A stretch of DNA of 64,000 nt from Lachnospiraceae bacterium (lineage in GTDB: Bacteria > Bacillota > Clostridia > Lachnospirales > Lachnospiraceae). The position numbers were made by a program, and so were the translations under genes. Each line of letters begins with the position of its first letter. Positions within the stretch are counted from its first letter, which is position 1. The notes under the pieces are model-generated. The model ran no database searches and had not been told where the DNA came from. It was given only the letters and a program-made list of their open reading frames with translations. The stretch spans positions 1 through 64,000 of the forward strand of contig JAGBBV010000021.1 in the NCBI GenBank assembly GCA_017938315.1. The letters run 5' to 3'. Positions 28,929 through 39,329 of this stretch are shown in pieces.

Positions 28929-29822
28929 CTACCAATATAAGCGAAGCAATTCTTCTGCTTTTTCTTCCGTTAAATCAAAGTTTTTTAGGAGTTCTTCTTT
29001 TGTTCTGGCACGGTCTGCTCCAAATGTTTTGCATGTATTAATTATTCCTTCCTGTACGCCCAATTCATGACCCTCATCAAAGCTGTCTCTCTTCTCGTAA
29101 TCAATCACTCCAAACAAATTCATATAGCGCTTCCTTTCTTCATCACTACATTTCACTTCGTCTACAATACTTTGAATCTGCAACAGTTCTTCATCCACAG
29201 CGTTTTCCTTCCGCGTATCTTCCATGTAAGTCAGCAGGCTTTTTAATTTGAAAGAGCCGCCTTTATTCCCTTTCGTATAAAGGAATATCTTACACACACC
29301 GTCGTCGTATGATAATTCTTCATTCTCTGCCACTACGTTTTTGACAGTATAAATCATTCTATCATCTCCAAATGGATCATAAGGCAGTATCCATATTGTA
29401 ATTACATCCGGCATCTTTTTAAAATCAGCCCCCTTAGGAAGCAACTTGGCATCAATCAGAGACTGATAAAAGCGGTTTCTGCGGGGAATTTCTTTCTCAT
29501 AATAGTTATTTGGTTCAATATCATAAATCCGAATTATCCGGCCTTCTCCCAGCACATCCTGTTCTGTAGAATAAAGGTCCATACGGATTCCCCGCTTATC
29601 AACATTCATTCCTTTCAGCGACTTTTGTGATTCGATAATCAGATTTTCCACCCGATGCCCTACTGCACGCTCTATAATTACCCGCGCAATCTTCTTTGCA
29701 TTTTCTACATCTTCTGTGGCTGCCTCAAAAAGAAATGAATCCATCATATCCAGTTCTTCCAAGGGACGTAAATTACTCTCTCTGTGCAGTCCGTTCGTCA
29801 ACTCTGCTGTTTCTTTTGTCAT
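28929..29822 (-). CDS. Rpn-family recombination-promoting nuclease homologue
   Basis: A 297-residue protein. It opens with the Rpn pattern LEELDMMDSFLFEAATED and carries the PD-(D/E)XK core (GIRMDLYSTE, then IRIYDIEPNN). The C-terminal part has LLTYMEDTRKENAVDEELLQ and a helical end (DLTEEKAEELLRLYW). Rpn proteins are DNA endonucleases related to transposases. This copy is intact, unlike the remnants at 44.5-45.7 and 47.5 kb. GGAGGAACTATA precedes the ATG. Confidence 0.85.
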   Translation of the reverse strand: MTKETAELTNGLHRESNLRPLEELDMMDSFLFEAATEDVENAKKIARVIIERAVGHRVENLIIESQKSLKGMNVDKRGIRMDLYSTEQDVLGEGRIIRIYDIEPNNYYEKEIPRRNRFYQSLIDAKLLPKGADFKKMPDVITIWILPYDPFGDDRMIYTVKNVVAENEELSYDDGVCKIFLYTKGNKGGSFKLKSLLTYMEDTRKENAVDEELLQIQSIVDEVKCSDEERKRYMNLFGVIDYEKRDSFDEGHELGVQEGIINTCKTFGADRARTKEELLKNFDLTEEKAEELLRLYW

Positions 29823-30082
29823 ATTATAGTTCCTCCTTTACGCAGGAACTCTCTTATTCATGAAAATTCCTGCTTTATACAATAAAATAAATGGGTAATA
29901 AAAGCATGAATTTTCTTGATAATAATAAGATATACTTTGATTTTTTGAAAACGTGCAGCACAAACGGCCACGTCTAATATGAAAAATATGCTTTGCAAGA
30001 AGTATAACATATTAACGGTTTATCCGCAAGCAAGTTCTGTTTTTTTGTTAACTTTCATGCATGAATCTTACATATAAATCAT
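29823..30082. other. Intergenic region without recognisable gene
   Basis: About 260 AT-rich bases between the epimerase at the end of the glycan operon and the Rpn gene. I see no clear terminator for the operon or promoter for the Rpn gene, and no ORF. Confidence 0.5.
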
Positions 30083-30991
30083 TTAATTTTCATTCAAAAG
30101 ATAATTATAATAATTCTTCAATCCTTCCTCTAGGGTTATAAGTTCTTTTTTCCACACAGTTTTCATTCTGCTGTTATCCAGTATAATCTTCCGGACATCC
30201 ACACTACGCTTATCCATATAAACAACCTGTGGTTTCAATCCCATTCCTTTAACACTCTCTATCACTTCATTTTGTGATACACCAATTCCCGAACTCACAT
30301 TAAAGGTATCGTATTCGCCATTATACTCCATGAGGCTTGTTATCATCTTACATACATCTTCTATGTATATATAATCACGGACATTCTTACCATCTCCCCA
30401 TACCATAACAGGCTCACCGCTAATTGCGTTTTTTAGCACGGCATCAATAAATCCTACCCCTTTCTTAAAGTCCTGTCCCGGTCCATAAGGATTAGAAATT
30501 CTTACAATCAACATCTTTATATGCATCTGATAGTTAAATGTACGAATAGTATTCTCCATGCACAATTTAATGTTTCCATAATGATTAATAGGCTGTGGCA
30601 GAACATTTTCATTAATAGGTTGTATTTCATGGTGTCCATACACGGTTCCACCAGAAGAGAGGAATATTAACCTTGTGCTTCTACCAATCAATAAATTGCA
30701 TAGCTTTACCGTCTGCAAAAAATCCTTTTCGTACCCTCTTACATAACACTCATTTGAATTTCCCGGATTTATAGTACTAATAGCATGAATGATATAATCC
30801 TTATCTTCTATTGCAGACTTCAAGTCATCATCATCAAAAAAATCTCCCGCTATATAATGTACTTCCGGCAATACATGATTAGTAGGCTTTACTAAATCAA
30901 AACTATACACTTCATAGCCGGCTTTTGATAAAAACAGACTTAAATTTCTACCAATAAATCCGCTTCCGCCAAGAATTAACACTTTCTTCAT
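30083..30991 (-). CDS. NAD-dependent epimerase/dehydratase
   Basis: A 302-residue extended SDR, last gene of the glycan operon. The cofactor motif is GGSGFIG, the active site SSGGTVYGHHE with YGNIK (Tyr-x-x-x-Lys), and ISNPYGPGQ and VRDYIYIEDV are typical of UDP-glucose 4-epimerase-like enzymes. Its ATG overlaps the stop of the GT8 gene by 4 bases (ATGA), so they are coupled. Product sugar unknown. Confidence 0.85.
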   Translation of the reverse strand: MKKVLILGGSGFIGRNLSLFLSKAGYEVYSFDLVKPTNHVLPEVHYIAGDFFDDDDLKSAIEDKDYIIHAISTINPGNSNECYVRGYEKDFLQTVKLCNLLIGRSTRLIFLSSGGTVYGHHEIQPINENVLPQPINHYGNIKLCMENTIRTFNYQMHIKMLIVRISNPYGPGQDFKKGVGFIDAVLKNAISGEPVMVWGDGKNVRDYIYIEDVCKMITSLMEYNGEYDTFNVSSGIGVSQNEVIESVKGMGLKPQVVYMDKRSVDVRKIILDNSRMKTVWKKELITLEEGLKNYYNYLLNEN

Positions 30992-32247
30992 TCGTCAGTC
31001 CTCAAAATCTCCATCTCGTACTTATAGTTTTCTTCATCCAGACCTTCATAGTATGCATCATTTTTATACACATACCGGGTAATTCTATCCTCACTAATTC
31101 CAAGTTCCATTAGTTGCTTTTTAATTGCAACATGTGCCAGCTGGCTACTGATAATCCAATATGCTTCTTTATGATTTTCCACCGCATCTTGGGCAGATAA
31201 TACCGCCCTTCCATCCATGGCATGTCCATGTTTCTTTTCATCATTGTCAGCAAACACAATTTCAAAGTTTTTTCCACTTCGTTCTAATATATCAAGTAAC
31301 TTTCTGCCGCCTTCCGAATATCCAAAAATAACTATTTCTTTCTCGTTCTTAATCTTTCCCCAAATACTTGTCCAGTCACCCACTCTTTCAAACTCAAGAG
31401 CACTTCTTTCATACTTTTCAAGTTCCGATTCCATTAACACTTCACGCGCTATTTTCCACCATATTTGATTTGCCTTAAGTCTTCTGCAAAACCATGGTTT
31501 AAAAACACCTGGATAGTGAATCATTCCCCAATTTTCACTATCTATCATTTCTTCTTTTGTATAGTCTGTTTCTCCCATCTTATCAATACGGCCATAAAAT
31601 TCTGAAAACAGATTATATCTTAGAGGTAGATTTTTAATTTTGCCATAACAGAATTTGTTTAAAATATCCTGGTCCATATAGCGGTATCCATCTTTTATTG
31701 CGCCAACAAATTTTTCTTCCAAATTGTCTTCTCTGATTTTATCTAAATTAAATAAAATGAATCCGGCATTAATATACTCACTATAATCCGGCGCATCAAT
31801 CTTGGGCATCCATTCCCAGCCTTCTTTTTTTCTTGCCTGAACGCCACAATCTCTGACTCCCGCCATGTAATATCCCGTCAAATCCGTTCTGTATACTTCT
31901 CTTAAATCTGCATTAATTACAACGTCTCCATCTATAAATAGGCATTTACTTTCTTTTATAAACCGGCTGATATAAAGGCGATAATAGGACGCAATAGAAA
32001 TACCTCCCAATGTTTTTGCTTCCGCTATTTGTGAATCGTCAATTTCATCATAGAGCATTTTGACTCTTTGTAAGTCATCCGCCAACTCGTTAAATTCAGT
32101 TCTACTGTCACTGTCCAATCTTTCATTACACAAAATGTGGATATCAAAAAAAGTATCCGGTGTGGATTTTACCATCGAATAAATTGCTACCTTTGTGGGT
32201 GAAACATAATTTTTATCAGATGTCATTACAATTACTAATTTTTCCAT
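30988..32247 (-). CDS. GT8 glycosyltransferase with C-terminal Rossmann-like module
   Basis: About 419 residues from the ATG 8 bases after GAGG; a TTG five codons upstream is less likely. Residues 1-250 are a GT8 (LPS galactosyl/glucosyltransferase) domain with CLFIDGDVVINADL (DxD-type metal site), YINAGFILFNLDKI and a WGMIHYPGVFKPW end. Residues about 310-410 are the shared Rossmann-like module (EIVIFGYSEGGRKLLDIL). Retaining transfer from a UDP-sugar is expected for GT8. Confidence 0.88.
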   Translation of the reverse strand: MEKLVIVMTSDKNYVSPTKVAIYSMVKSTPDTFFDIHILCNERLDSDSRTEFNELADDLQRVKMLYDEIDDSQIAEAKTLGGISIASYYRLYISRFIKESKCLFIDGDVVINADLREVYRTDLTGYYMAGVRDCGVQARKKEGWEWMPKIDAPDYSEYINAGFILFNLDKIREDNLEEKFVGAIKDGYRYMDQDILNKFCYGKIKNLPLRYNLFSEFYGRIDKMGETDYTKEEMIDSENWGMIHYPGVFKPWFCRRLKANQIWWKIAREVLMESELEKYERSALEFERVGDWTSIWGKIKNEKEIVIFGYSEGGRKLLDILERSGKNFEIVFADNDEKKHGHAMDGRAVLSAQDAVENHKEAYWIISSQLAHVAIKKQLMELGISEDRITRYVYKNDAYYEGLDEENYKYEMEILRTDE

Positions 32248-32281
32248 GATGTATCCTCTCAACAGTATATATGCTTACCTT

Positions 32282-33532
32282 CTACCCTTCCAATACATTA
32301 CCGCGTATAAAATTATCAAAACCTCTTGCTTGCAAATCTTTACAAATCTGTTCCTGCAAACCATAATTCAAGGAAACTATAATTCCCACTCCTTCTTTAT
32401 CAATGATTTCATGTAATTCATAAACCGGCACACCGTTAACACAAAGTTCTCTTCTTCTACCATCACTTACAACAAATCCCTTCGCTTCGAGTTCCATCCG
32501 CCTTGCACGGATTAGCATCTCTTTTCCAAACACTCCGGCACCGTATATGTATACTTCTTTATTTTTTGTAAAGAACTCAAGCAATTCTTTTTCGTATCTT
32601 TCGACATATTCTACTTTCATTTGATACAACTCATGTACACCTAATTTCTCCACCAGCAGGCAACTCATTTTACGCATACTCTCTTGTAAAAAAAGGAGAC
32701 TCCACTCCGCATACTCATCTGACATAATCGTCCCTGTTTTAAAACCGGCATCTTGTGCTACATATGCAAAAACCCTCTCTATAGCGTGGCTTATTGTACC
32801 ATCATCAGGTAAAGGTTCTTCCAAAAAATCCGAATATATCCATTCTCTTTTAAACAGTTTTTCAAGACTACATGACCTTGCCCAAAACACAGTACCTAAC
32901 GTAATTGGTGGCTTATTCCTATCAAATTCACACTTCACCCCCAGTTCTTTCGCCAGCTTTTTAGTGTTTTCAAAGTCTCCTGCCCATATTTCGCCATACC
33001 AAGATTCGATATGCTCCCCCATTGGCTCGGGAGGGGCTAAAACACCTATCTCTGGGTTATCCTCAAACACACTTAAAACATTCTGAATATAACTACTCGT
33101 TCCAATAGTATTTCCCCATAAATTATTTATCCATAAACTGACTTCTTCCTCCAAATATACATGATGTGCTTTTTTATCATGTATAAAGCAAATATATTCA
33201 TACTCTAATGCTATCTCTCGAAATGCAACTAATAAAGCACTTATATCACGCCCGCGATTTTCCTTTTTTAAGCAAAATACGTTTTTCCTCTGTTTTGAAT
33301 ATTCCTCAATTTTATCTAAAATATTAGAAACAGACGATATTACATATATGTGTACAAAATCAGGTACTTGTCTTATGTAATTTAAATAAAAATTTACATC
33401 TTGCTCGTAATACAAATTTACTGCTATTGCAACTCTTTTGTTAATATATTGTTCTGAAAATGCCAAGCAAAAATTCTTAGGCAAAACAAACATTAATGAC
33501 TCTTTTTTCCTAATATCGTATACATTTTCCAT
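32282..33532 (-). CDS. RgpF-like rhamnan-synthesis protein with C-terminal Rossmann-like module
   Basis: About 416 residues starting at MENVYDIRKKE, 8 bases after AAGG; the frame extends 19 codons upstream across the previous gene's stop. Residues 30-290 match RgpF (rhamnan synthesis F) proteins: KRVAIAVNLYYEQDVNFYLN, ENRGRDISALL and FIHDKKAHH. The C-terminus (about 325-415) carries EVYIYGAGVFGKEMLIRARR, the shared module. RgpF proteins act in rhamnose-glucose wall polysaccharide synthesis. Linkage formed here is unknown. Confidence 0.8.
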   Translation of the reverse strand: MENVYDIRKKESLMFVLPKNFCLAFSEQYINKRVAIAVNLYYEQDVNFYLNYIRQVPDFVHIYVISSVSNILDKIEEYSKQRKNVFCLKKENRGRDISALLVAFREIALEYEYICFIHDKKAHHVYLEEEVSLWINNLWGNTIGTSSYIQNVLSVFEDNPEIGVLAPPEPMGEHIESWYGEIWAGDFENTKKLAKELGVKCEFDRNKPPITLGTVFWARSCSLEKLFKREWIYSDFLEEPLPDDGTISHAIERVFAYVAQDAGFKTGTIMSDEYAEWSLLFLQESMRKMSCLLVEKLGVHELYQMKVEYVERYEKELLEFFTKNKEVYIYGAGVFGKEMLIRARRMELEAKGFVVSDGRRRELCVNGVPVYELHEIIDKEGVGIIVSLNYGLQEQICKDLQARGFDNFIRGNVLEG

Positions 33533-33561
33533 CCATATACCCTTCATTATATATACTATCT

Positions 33562-34734
33562 TTAAATAATTCTTTTTGGTTTTTTCCAAACAATTTTTTT
33601 TTCACATATATTATTTTTCAATAAATTTTCACGTATTTCTTTGACCCAATCCTCATTTTCAACAGCTATAACAATATAATCATAATCCTTTTCATAAATA
33701 ACAGCCGGATCATAAATTGTCATCTGTTCATTAGTAAAGCGATTATAATTTTTATCTACACAAATCACTTGATTAATATACTCGCCGCCATGCAAACAAT
33801 GCCAATAGGATGTACCAACCTGTCCCATTCCATACAAAACAATATTACTTCCTGCAGGAATTAATTCATAAGGAAAAACAAATCTTATCTTTTCCATTTC
33901 CACTTCATAAACGCCATTTATAACCTCTAATAGAAATACATTAACATATTGTTGCAATTGCCATGCAATATCATCTGACTTTTCATCATATACGAATATT
34001 TTCTTCATATAGTTTTTAAATTTTAAAATTGCCTCAAAAGATTTCAAACTATGTGCTGAAATCATCGAAAACCTTCTTTTAACATAATGGTACCATCCCC
34101 TATTAATAATAAAAATGCTTCTACTTCTAGCAATGTACGGATATGTGATTGCTGCATCTTCCCCTATTGTCAAATTAACATCAATATCAGACGTCACCCA
34201 CTTTAACATTTCTAATTTAAATATTTTATTACATACAGATGAAGTAATTCTTCTTTTACCATAATCCTCACTCCACATCATTTCCTTTACAATAACTTCT
34301 CGGATTTGCTTTGCTAAATACATTCCCTTATCATATAAATCAAATTCCTGCTGAATCACACGTCCTGTTTCGTCTTCTATTATCAGTCCGGACGACACTA
34401 TATCTGGATTATGTCTTCTATAAACATCCATCATGCAAGAATACATATCAGGTTCTATCCAATCATCACTATCAACAAAAGTTACAACTTCTCCACTAGC
34501 ACACTCCAGCCCTTTCACTCTTGAGGAAACAACACCTGAGTTTTTACAATGAATTACCTTGACACGCTCATCCATTTTTGCATACCGATCACATATTTCC
34601 CCGGATCCATCCGTAGAACCGTCATCTATCAATATAACATCTAGTTTTGAATAATTTTGATGCAATATACTTTCTACGCATCTTGCAAGATATCTCTCTA
34701 CATTATATACTGGCACTATTACTGTTAATAACAT
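33562..34734 (-). CDS. GT2 glycosyltransferase with C-terminal Rossmann-like module
   Basis: A 390-residue protein. The GT-A fold is clear: LLTVIVPVYNVERYLARCVE, ILIDDGSTDGSGEICDRYAK and FVDSDDWIEPDMYSCM with the DxD site. Residues about 295-385 carry NIVLYGMGQVGTSYWHCL and a VICVDKNYN segment, the module repeated across the operon. It probably adds one sugar at the cytoplasmic face of the membrane. The next gene begins about 30 bases on. Confidence 0.88.
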   Translation of the reverse strand: MLLTVIVPVYNVERYLARCVESILHQNYSKLDVILIDDGSTDGSGEICDRYAKMDERVKVIHCKNSGVVSSRVKGLECASGEVVTFVDSDDWIEPDMYSCMMDVYRRHNPDIVSSGLIIEDETGRVIQQEFDLYDKGMYLAKQIREVIVKEMMWSEDYGKRRITSSVCNKIFKLEMLKWVTSDIDVNLTIGEDAAITYPYIARSRSIFIINRGWYHYVKRRFSMISAHSLKSFEAILKFKNYMKKIFVYDEKSDDIAWQLQQYVNVFLLEVINGVYEVEMEKIRFVFPYELIPAGSNIVLYGMGQVGTSYWHCLHGGEYINQVICVDKNYNRFTNEQMTIYDPAVIYEKDYDYIVIAVENEDWVKEIRENLLKNNICEKKIVWKKPKRII

Positions 34735-34787
34735 TTATTGCTCCAATCCTCAAATCTTCTGTATATAGCAAACTACTTTTAATTTTC

Positions 34788-36104
34788 CTATCTTTCACTA
34801 TATTCTAATGCATCCAATATTTCTCCAAGTGAAACAATAGGATAATCCACTTTCTTCTCCAACATTTCTTTAATAATATCAAAATAGCTTATTGCCGTCA
34901 CAACAATCATATCCACCTTTTTCAAAACATCTTCCGGAGAAACTACTTTAATGTCTGAGAAAATCGTACACGCTTTTCTATCAATTCCATAAATAACTTT
35001 TATGTTACTACCTTTTAATTCTTCTATTAGTATTTCACCCACTTCGCCCAAACCATAAACTGCTATTTCATAGTTTTTTTGAGGTTCAAAGTAATCTGCC
35101 ACACTTTTCCCTTGTTGCAATACCCTTACCCATTGCCCCATCAACTTGAACAAACTAAAATACTTGCTGTTCATATCATCACTTCTCACATTCCGCATCT
35201 CAGTCTCAGCTACATGCATATATTCTCTCATACGTTGCTCTAAAACTTCTTTTAGTATTTTGGGCGAATAAACTTCTTTTACACTATTATTATTTATAAT
35301 TCTGTTCTTTACCTCTACAAGCTTCTCTCTTTCACTATCTGTGATTGGATGATAATCTAACAAACAAAACTTTGTCCAGTATTCCATCTTCTCGTCCGAC
35401 AACTTTATATCCAATTCCTCTAATATACATCTTCTGGTAAAATCTGCGCATTTCTTCTGCTCATATTTTTTTTCATTAGACACTTGTCCACTATGTACAC
35501 GATACCTAATTAATATTTCCGGTATATTCGCAATCTTTCCAATTTTACTTAATTCATATATTAAGTAATAATCCTGTGCATACCTCAGGTTTTCGTTGTA
35601 CCCAATTTTATTTTTTTCTAAAGAATCTCTTCTAATAATAAAAGTAGGATGAAAGGACACCGTATTAAACATTAAGTTAATTTTCATCAAATCATTTTCT
35701 GTTGCACAACGAAATACTTCGTTTGTATCTCCAAACGTCTTCATGAATCCTCCGGACAATACTACTTCCAGATGTTCTTCCATATATTTCACTTGTAATG
35801 CAAAACGATTAGAAAATGCTATATCATCTGCATCCATTCTTAAAATATATTTTCCTTTTGATAATTGAATGCCCTTATTTAAATTCTTGGTAAGTCCCTG
35901 ATTTTTTGAATTCTTAATCAAACGAATTCTTGCATCGGCATATTTTTCAATTATGCTAACACTTCGATCAGTAGATGCATCATCAATAATAATAAATTCA
36001 AAATTGGAATAACTCTGATTTAATATACTCTCAACAGCATCTCCTACGAACTTTTCCTCATTGTATACTGACATTATAACAGAGAGTAATACACAATCAT
36101 TCAT
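34788..36104 (-). CDS. GT2 glycosyltransferase with C-terminal Rossmann-like module
   Basis: About 438 residues. The start MNDCVLLSVIMSVYNEEKFV is chosen because GAGG lies 6 bases upstream and the fucosyltransferase stop lies 8 bases upstream; the longer frame would overlap that gene by 80 bases. GT-A motifs are FIIIDDASTDRSVSIIEKYA and ILRMDADDIA. The C-terminal module reads EIAVYGLGEVGEILIEELKG. A nearly complete second copy of this last module is the separate gene at 39338. Confidence 0.88.
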   Translation of the reverse strand: MNDCVLLSVIMSVYNEEKFVGDAVESILNQSYSNFEFIIIDDASTDRSVSIIEKYADARIRLIKNSKNQGLTKNLNKGIQLSKGKYILRMDADDIAFSNRFALQVKYMEEHLEVVLSGGFMKTFGDTNEVFRCATENDLMKINLMFNTVSFHPTFIIRRDSLEKNKIGYNENLRYAQDYYLIYELSKIGKIANIPEILIRYRVHSGQVSNEKKYEQKKCADFTRRCILEELDIKLSDEKMEYWTKFCLLDYHPITDSEREKLVEVKNRIINNNSVKEVYSPKILKEVLEQRMREYMHVAETEMRNVRSDDMNSKYFSLFKLMGQWVRVLQQGKSVADYFEPQKNYEIAVYGLGEVGEILIEELKGSNIKVIYGIDRKACTIFSDIKVVSPEDVLKKVDMIVVTAISYFDIIKEMLEKKVDYPIVSLGEILDALEYSER

Positions 36105-36112
36105 ACTGTTCC

Positions 36113-37009
36113 TCACATTTTCTTCATACTTATAGCTTGTATTCTTATCCATTCCGGCGGGCATATATCTTTCATCTCTCTTCCATTTACCCATTTTGAT
36201 GGTGCAATCACAGTATTATTATCTCTCTGGTTTAACCATGCTCCCCACCAACTAAATGAACTATTAGCAATAATATTGCCCGAACACGCTGACATCAGAC
36301 ACATATCATACCAAAATTCGTAAGATTGAAACATTGATTTGTCGATGTATATTGCCGCCTTATTATAATAATTCTTTTTTACCCATTCTATATCATCCGA
36401 GAAAAATATAAATTTAATATTTTCTCTTCTATCCTGAATATACTGCATAGCAGCATCATAATATTCCTTTGTACAGATATTTCCATACATATCCTGAGCT
36501 AATAAATAATCTCCTCGTCTTATATGTACAGAAACATAATTTTGACAATTTTTCACCTGTTCTTGTAGCTTCAAAAAAGCAGGTTCTCCTTGCTTAAATT
36601 GAAATTTTTCAAGAATAACATCTCGTATATTTGAAAAATATAAATAACTTTGCCAATAACCTACAAAGGTACATTCCTTTGTTTCAAATATTTTCTTTTC
36701 ATACACACCTTCTTTTTCTTCCACCCAAAAAAAACAATTATCTATATCCTGTTTATATAATTCAAGTTTTTTCTCGCAGGCTTTTATTTCTTTCCATCGA
36801 CTATCTATTTCATCAAATGTATCATCATTAATTTCATTCAGATAAACATTAGTAAATACATTATTCAAACAAAATGCTCGTGTGCCCTCATTCCTTCTAT
36901 AAAACCCAAGACTGGAAAAAACGTCTCTTCCTCTACTTCTTAATGCTTCTACTAATGCATATTGAAACATTTGATTACCCAAACCACCTTTATATCTAAC
37001 AATATCCAT
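36113..37009 (-). CDS. GT11 alpha-1,2-fucosyltransferase
   Basis: A 298-residue enzyme with the GT11 signatures: N-terminal RYKGGLGNQMFQYALVEALR, VSVHIRRGDYL (donor phosphate-binding motif) and NSSFSWWGAWLNQ. It would transfer fucose from GDP-fucose in alpha-1,2 linkage to a galactose-type acceptor. No GDP-fucose synthesis genes are in the window. Gut bacteria use such fucosylation in surface glycans. It precedes the GT2 gene closely. Confidence 0.92.
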   Translation of the reverse strand: MDIVRYKGGLGNQMFQYALVEALRSRGRDVFSSLGFYRRNEGTRAFCLNNVFTNVYLNEINDDTFDEIDSRWKEIKACEKKLELYKQDIDNCFFWVEEKEGVYEKKIFETKECTFVGYWQSYLYFSNIRDVILEKFQFKQGEPAFLKLQEQVKNCQNYVSVHIRRGDYLLAQDMYGNICTKEYYDAAMQYIQDRRENIKFIFFSDDIEWVKKNYYNKAAIYIDKSMFQSYEFWYDMCLMSACSGNIIANSSFSWWGAWLNQRDNNTVIAPSKWVNGREMKDICPPEWIRIQAISMKKM

Positions 37010-37054
37010 AATAAATGCCCCTACGTAATGTAATTTGATTGTTTTTTTACATTA

Positions 37055-38098
37055 TCATCTTTTACGAAAACAAAACAATCCAAATCGACCGCCACTATTA
37101 TCTTCACTATCATACTTATTAATATCAACTTTGTATTCTATCTCTTCTTCATTGCATGCTGAGAACTCTAAAAGTTCACATTTATCAAACTCTTCTATTA
37201 TTGTTGTGGCTTTGAAAATTCTATGTGCGTTGAATTGTAATTTTTCTCTACCTATTGGAACAGATATATATATATAGCCTCCTGCTTTTACCTTTTTTTG
37301 TATTTGCTTAAAACATTTAAAACAGGCTTCCGGGTCTATAGGATCACCATACCTTCCCAATCCAAAATGTTCTAATGAACATAATGCTGACAAGCTTTCT
37401 ATACTTTCATCTTCAATCTCATTTAGCATAGTTGCATCTGCAACTATCGTCTTTAATCCAACAATCTTCATTGGAAAAGGTCTGACATCTATAACTGTTA
37501 TAGGAATAGACATTGCAATAATATGTGCAATAAACCCGTCCAACCTTGAGCCAATATCAAAATGTTCCTGTGGCTTTTTATTTCCAATCAAAGAGGCTGC
37601 CCATAAATCCTGCCAAAAATACTGATTTGCAATCCCCATTGTTTTATATTTATCAGTCAATATAGGTCTCTCATCTTTCTTACAGATCTCGAACGACTTT
37701 CTCCTATTCATACTAATATATTTTTCTCTGTCGTCCGCAAAAAAACTCTTATCATAAAAATTAAATTCAATTACATACTTTTGATAATTTATTTCTGCAA
37801 GTACTTTTCGTGCAAGTGCACTATTATCACGTTTGGACATTAAATAGCAAAAATTCATAAAAATAAATTTATCAAAATTCATATTGCATTCATTTGCCAC
37901 ATCATATATTTCATCTACATATATACTTGCAACGATTATACAATCATATTCTTTTACTTCTTGTGGTGCAAAGACTGGTTTCCCCTCGTATTGTATTTTG
38001 GATACATTTGATTCAATAAACCCCACCACATTACCATTAATTCCGAAATCTAATAATTTTTTTGTACTCTTTCCTGTTCCCCATACATATAGTTTCAT
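37055..38098 (-). CDS. DUF268 protein with N-terminal Rossmann-like module
   Basis: A 347-residue protein. Residues 1-95 are the shared module (KLYVWGTGKSTKKLLDFGIN). Residues about 150-340 match DUF268 (YFWQDLWAASLIGNKKPQEH, then DIGSRLDGFIAHI and CSLEHFGLGRYGDP), which has a methyltransferase-like fold and occurs in polysaccharide clusters. The activity is not established. It ends 46 bases before the fucosyltransferase gene. Confidence 0.75.
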   Translation of the reverse strand: MKLYVWGTGKSTKKLLDFGINGNVVGFIESNVSKIQYEGKPVFAPQEVKEYDCIIVASIYVDEIYDVANECNMNFDKFIFMNFCYLMSKRDNSALARKVLAEINYQKYVIEFNFYDKSFFADDREKYISMNRRKSFEICKKDERPILTDKYKTMGIANQYFWQDLWAASLIGNKKPQEHFDIGSRLDGFIAHIIAMSIPITVIDVRPFPMKIVGLKTIVADATMLNEIEDESIESLSALCSLEHFGLGRYGDPIDPEACFKCFKQIQKKVKAGGYIYISVPIGREKLQFNAHRIFKATTIIEEFDKCELLEFSACNEEEIEYKVDINKYDSEDNSGGRFGLFCFRKR

Positions 38099-38194
38099 CT
38101 ACCACTTCTCCCTTACACATTGAAATATTTGATTTTCTATCCGCATTTAATCTCAAACAATATCCATGTATAGTTTTCACTCTCGCTCATAATA

Positions 38195-39321
38195 CTATAT
38201 TAGCCAATCCTCAATCACAGGTCTTTTCTGAGTTGTATAGCAATTCCAAGTAATCCACTTGGGATTAACCATATCACAATAACGACATAATTTTTCAGAT
38301 TTACTAATATTACAAATAAATTTCTCCGCTGTTAGGTTTTTATCATACAAATCATATATACCATCACTAGGTAAATCCACATGGAAATATTCATTAAACT
38401 TTGGCAGAAACATCAATTGTGGACATTTTGCATACTTACCTTTGTATATATTTATACAACTCATGCTGTTTTCACATGGATTAACATCATTTTGCAATTC
38501 GTTTATAGATAAAGACTTAGAAAAACTATTCTCTTCTCTTGTATTAAGGACCCAAGAAATATGCACACCGTTTTCTTCAGCAAATTTTATTATCTTACTT
38601 TTTAACTTCCTATTCGGTTCATAGTCAGATATATCTACTATAATGTGATTACTAATTATCGCGTCTAATATTTTTTGTTCAATCCCCAGAAAAAGCAATC
38701 CATTTGTCACTATATGTACATCAGAATGTTCAAAATGTTCCCTTACTACTTCTATGTAACGCTCCAAATCTTTGTTAAGAAAGGGTTCTCCCCCCATCAG
38801 TCTGATCATAAATATATCGCCACTAAATATATCTCTCATCCTCTGTATATCCTCAGCAAATTGACTAAATGTCAATTCATTATCCTTAAATAATGGTGAA
38901 TAATGCGCACAAGCAACACAATTCAAATTACAATTATCTTGAACATGCATTTCTACATATGGCAAATTATTTTGAGTAACATCAATCAAATCATCAAAAA
39001 AGGAAAGATTGTCTTTAAACGAGAGCGAAAACTCTAAATATTTAACTGGAACCCTAAAAATTCTTTTTGCAACACCCACTGATGACAAATATGCATCGAA
39101 TGCACTTCTTGGTTCAATTATCGCTATAACAACACAGTCTACAGATATATTCCTTCTCTTAAACTCACGAATGCTATATATTGTTAAATCATCAACATTT
39201 TTCTCCCCCCCTCTGAAACAGCATTATCTACAATACCTACAAGTTCAATATCCTTATTATTAATTAAACTAGCATAAACACGTTTGCCTAATTTCCCAAA
39301 TCCATATAATACTACTTTCAC
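38195..39321 (-). pseudogene. Radical SAM protein with N-terminal Rossmann-like module, out of frame at a G7 tract
   Basis: The 5' part starts at GTG 39319-39321 (VKVVLYGFGKLGKRVYASLI, the shared module) and the 3' part holds the radical SAM domain with NCNLNCVACAH-type CxxxCxxC (DNCNLNCVACAHY), LMGGEPFLN and C-terminal cysteines (CRYCDMV). The two parts are in different frames: adding one G to the seven G's at 39205-39211 joins them as ...EGGEKNVDDLTIYSIRE... without a stop. The total would be about 375 residues. The gene may be phase-variable and off, decayed, or affected by a sequencing error. The 3' part alone could still be translated from an internal start. Confidence 0.75.
39205..39211 (-). 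repeat. Poly-G7 tract (frameshifting)
   Basis: Seven G's on the coding strand, at the exact point where the two halves of the radical SAM gene change frame. Confidence 0.8.
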
Positions 39322-39329
39322 AATAATGA

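Noticed and set aside
38195..39321. Programmed ribosomal frameshift in the radical SAM gene
   Set aside because: There is no slippery heptamer plus stem-loop arrangement apparent; a G7 contingency tract explains the frame change more simply.
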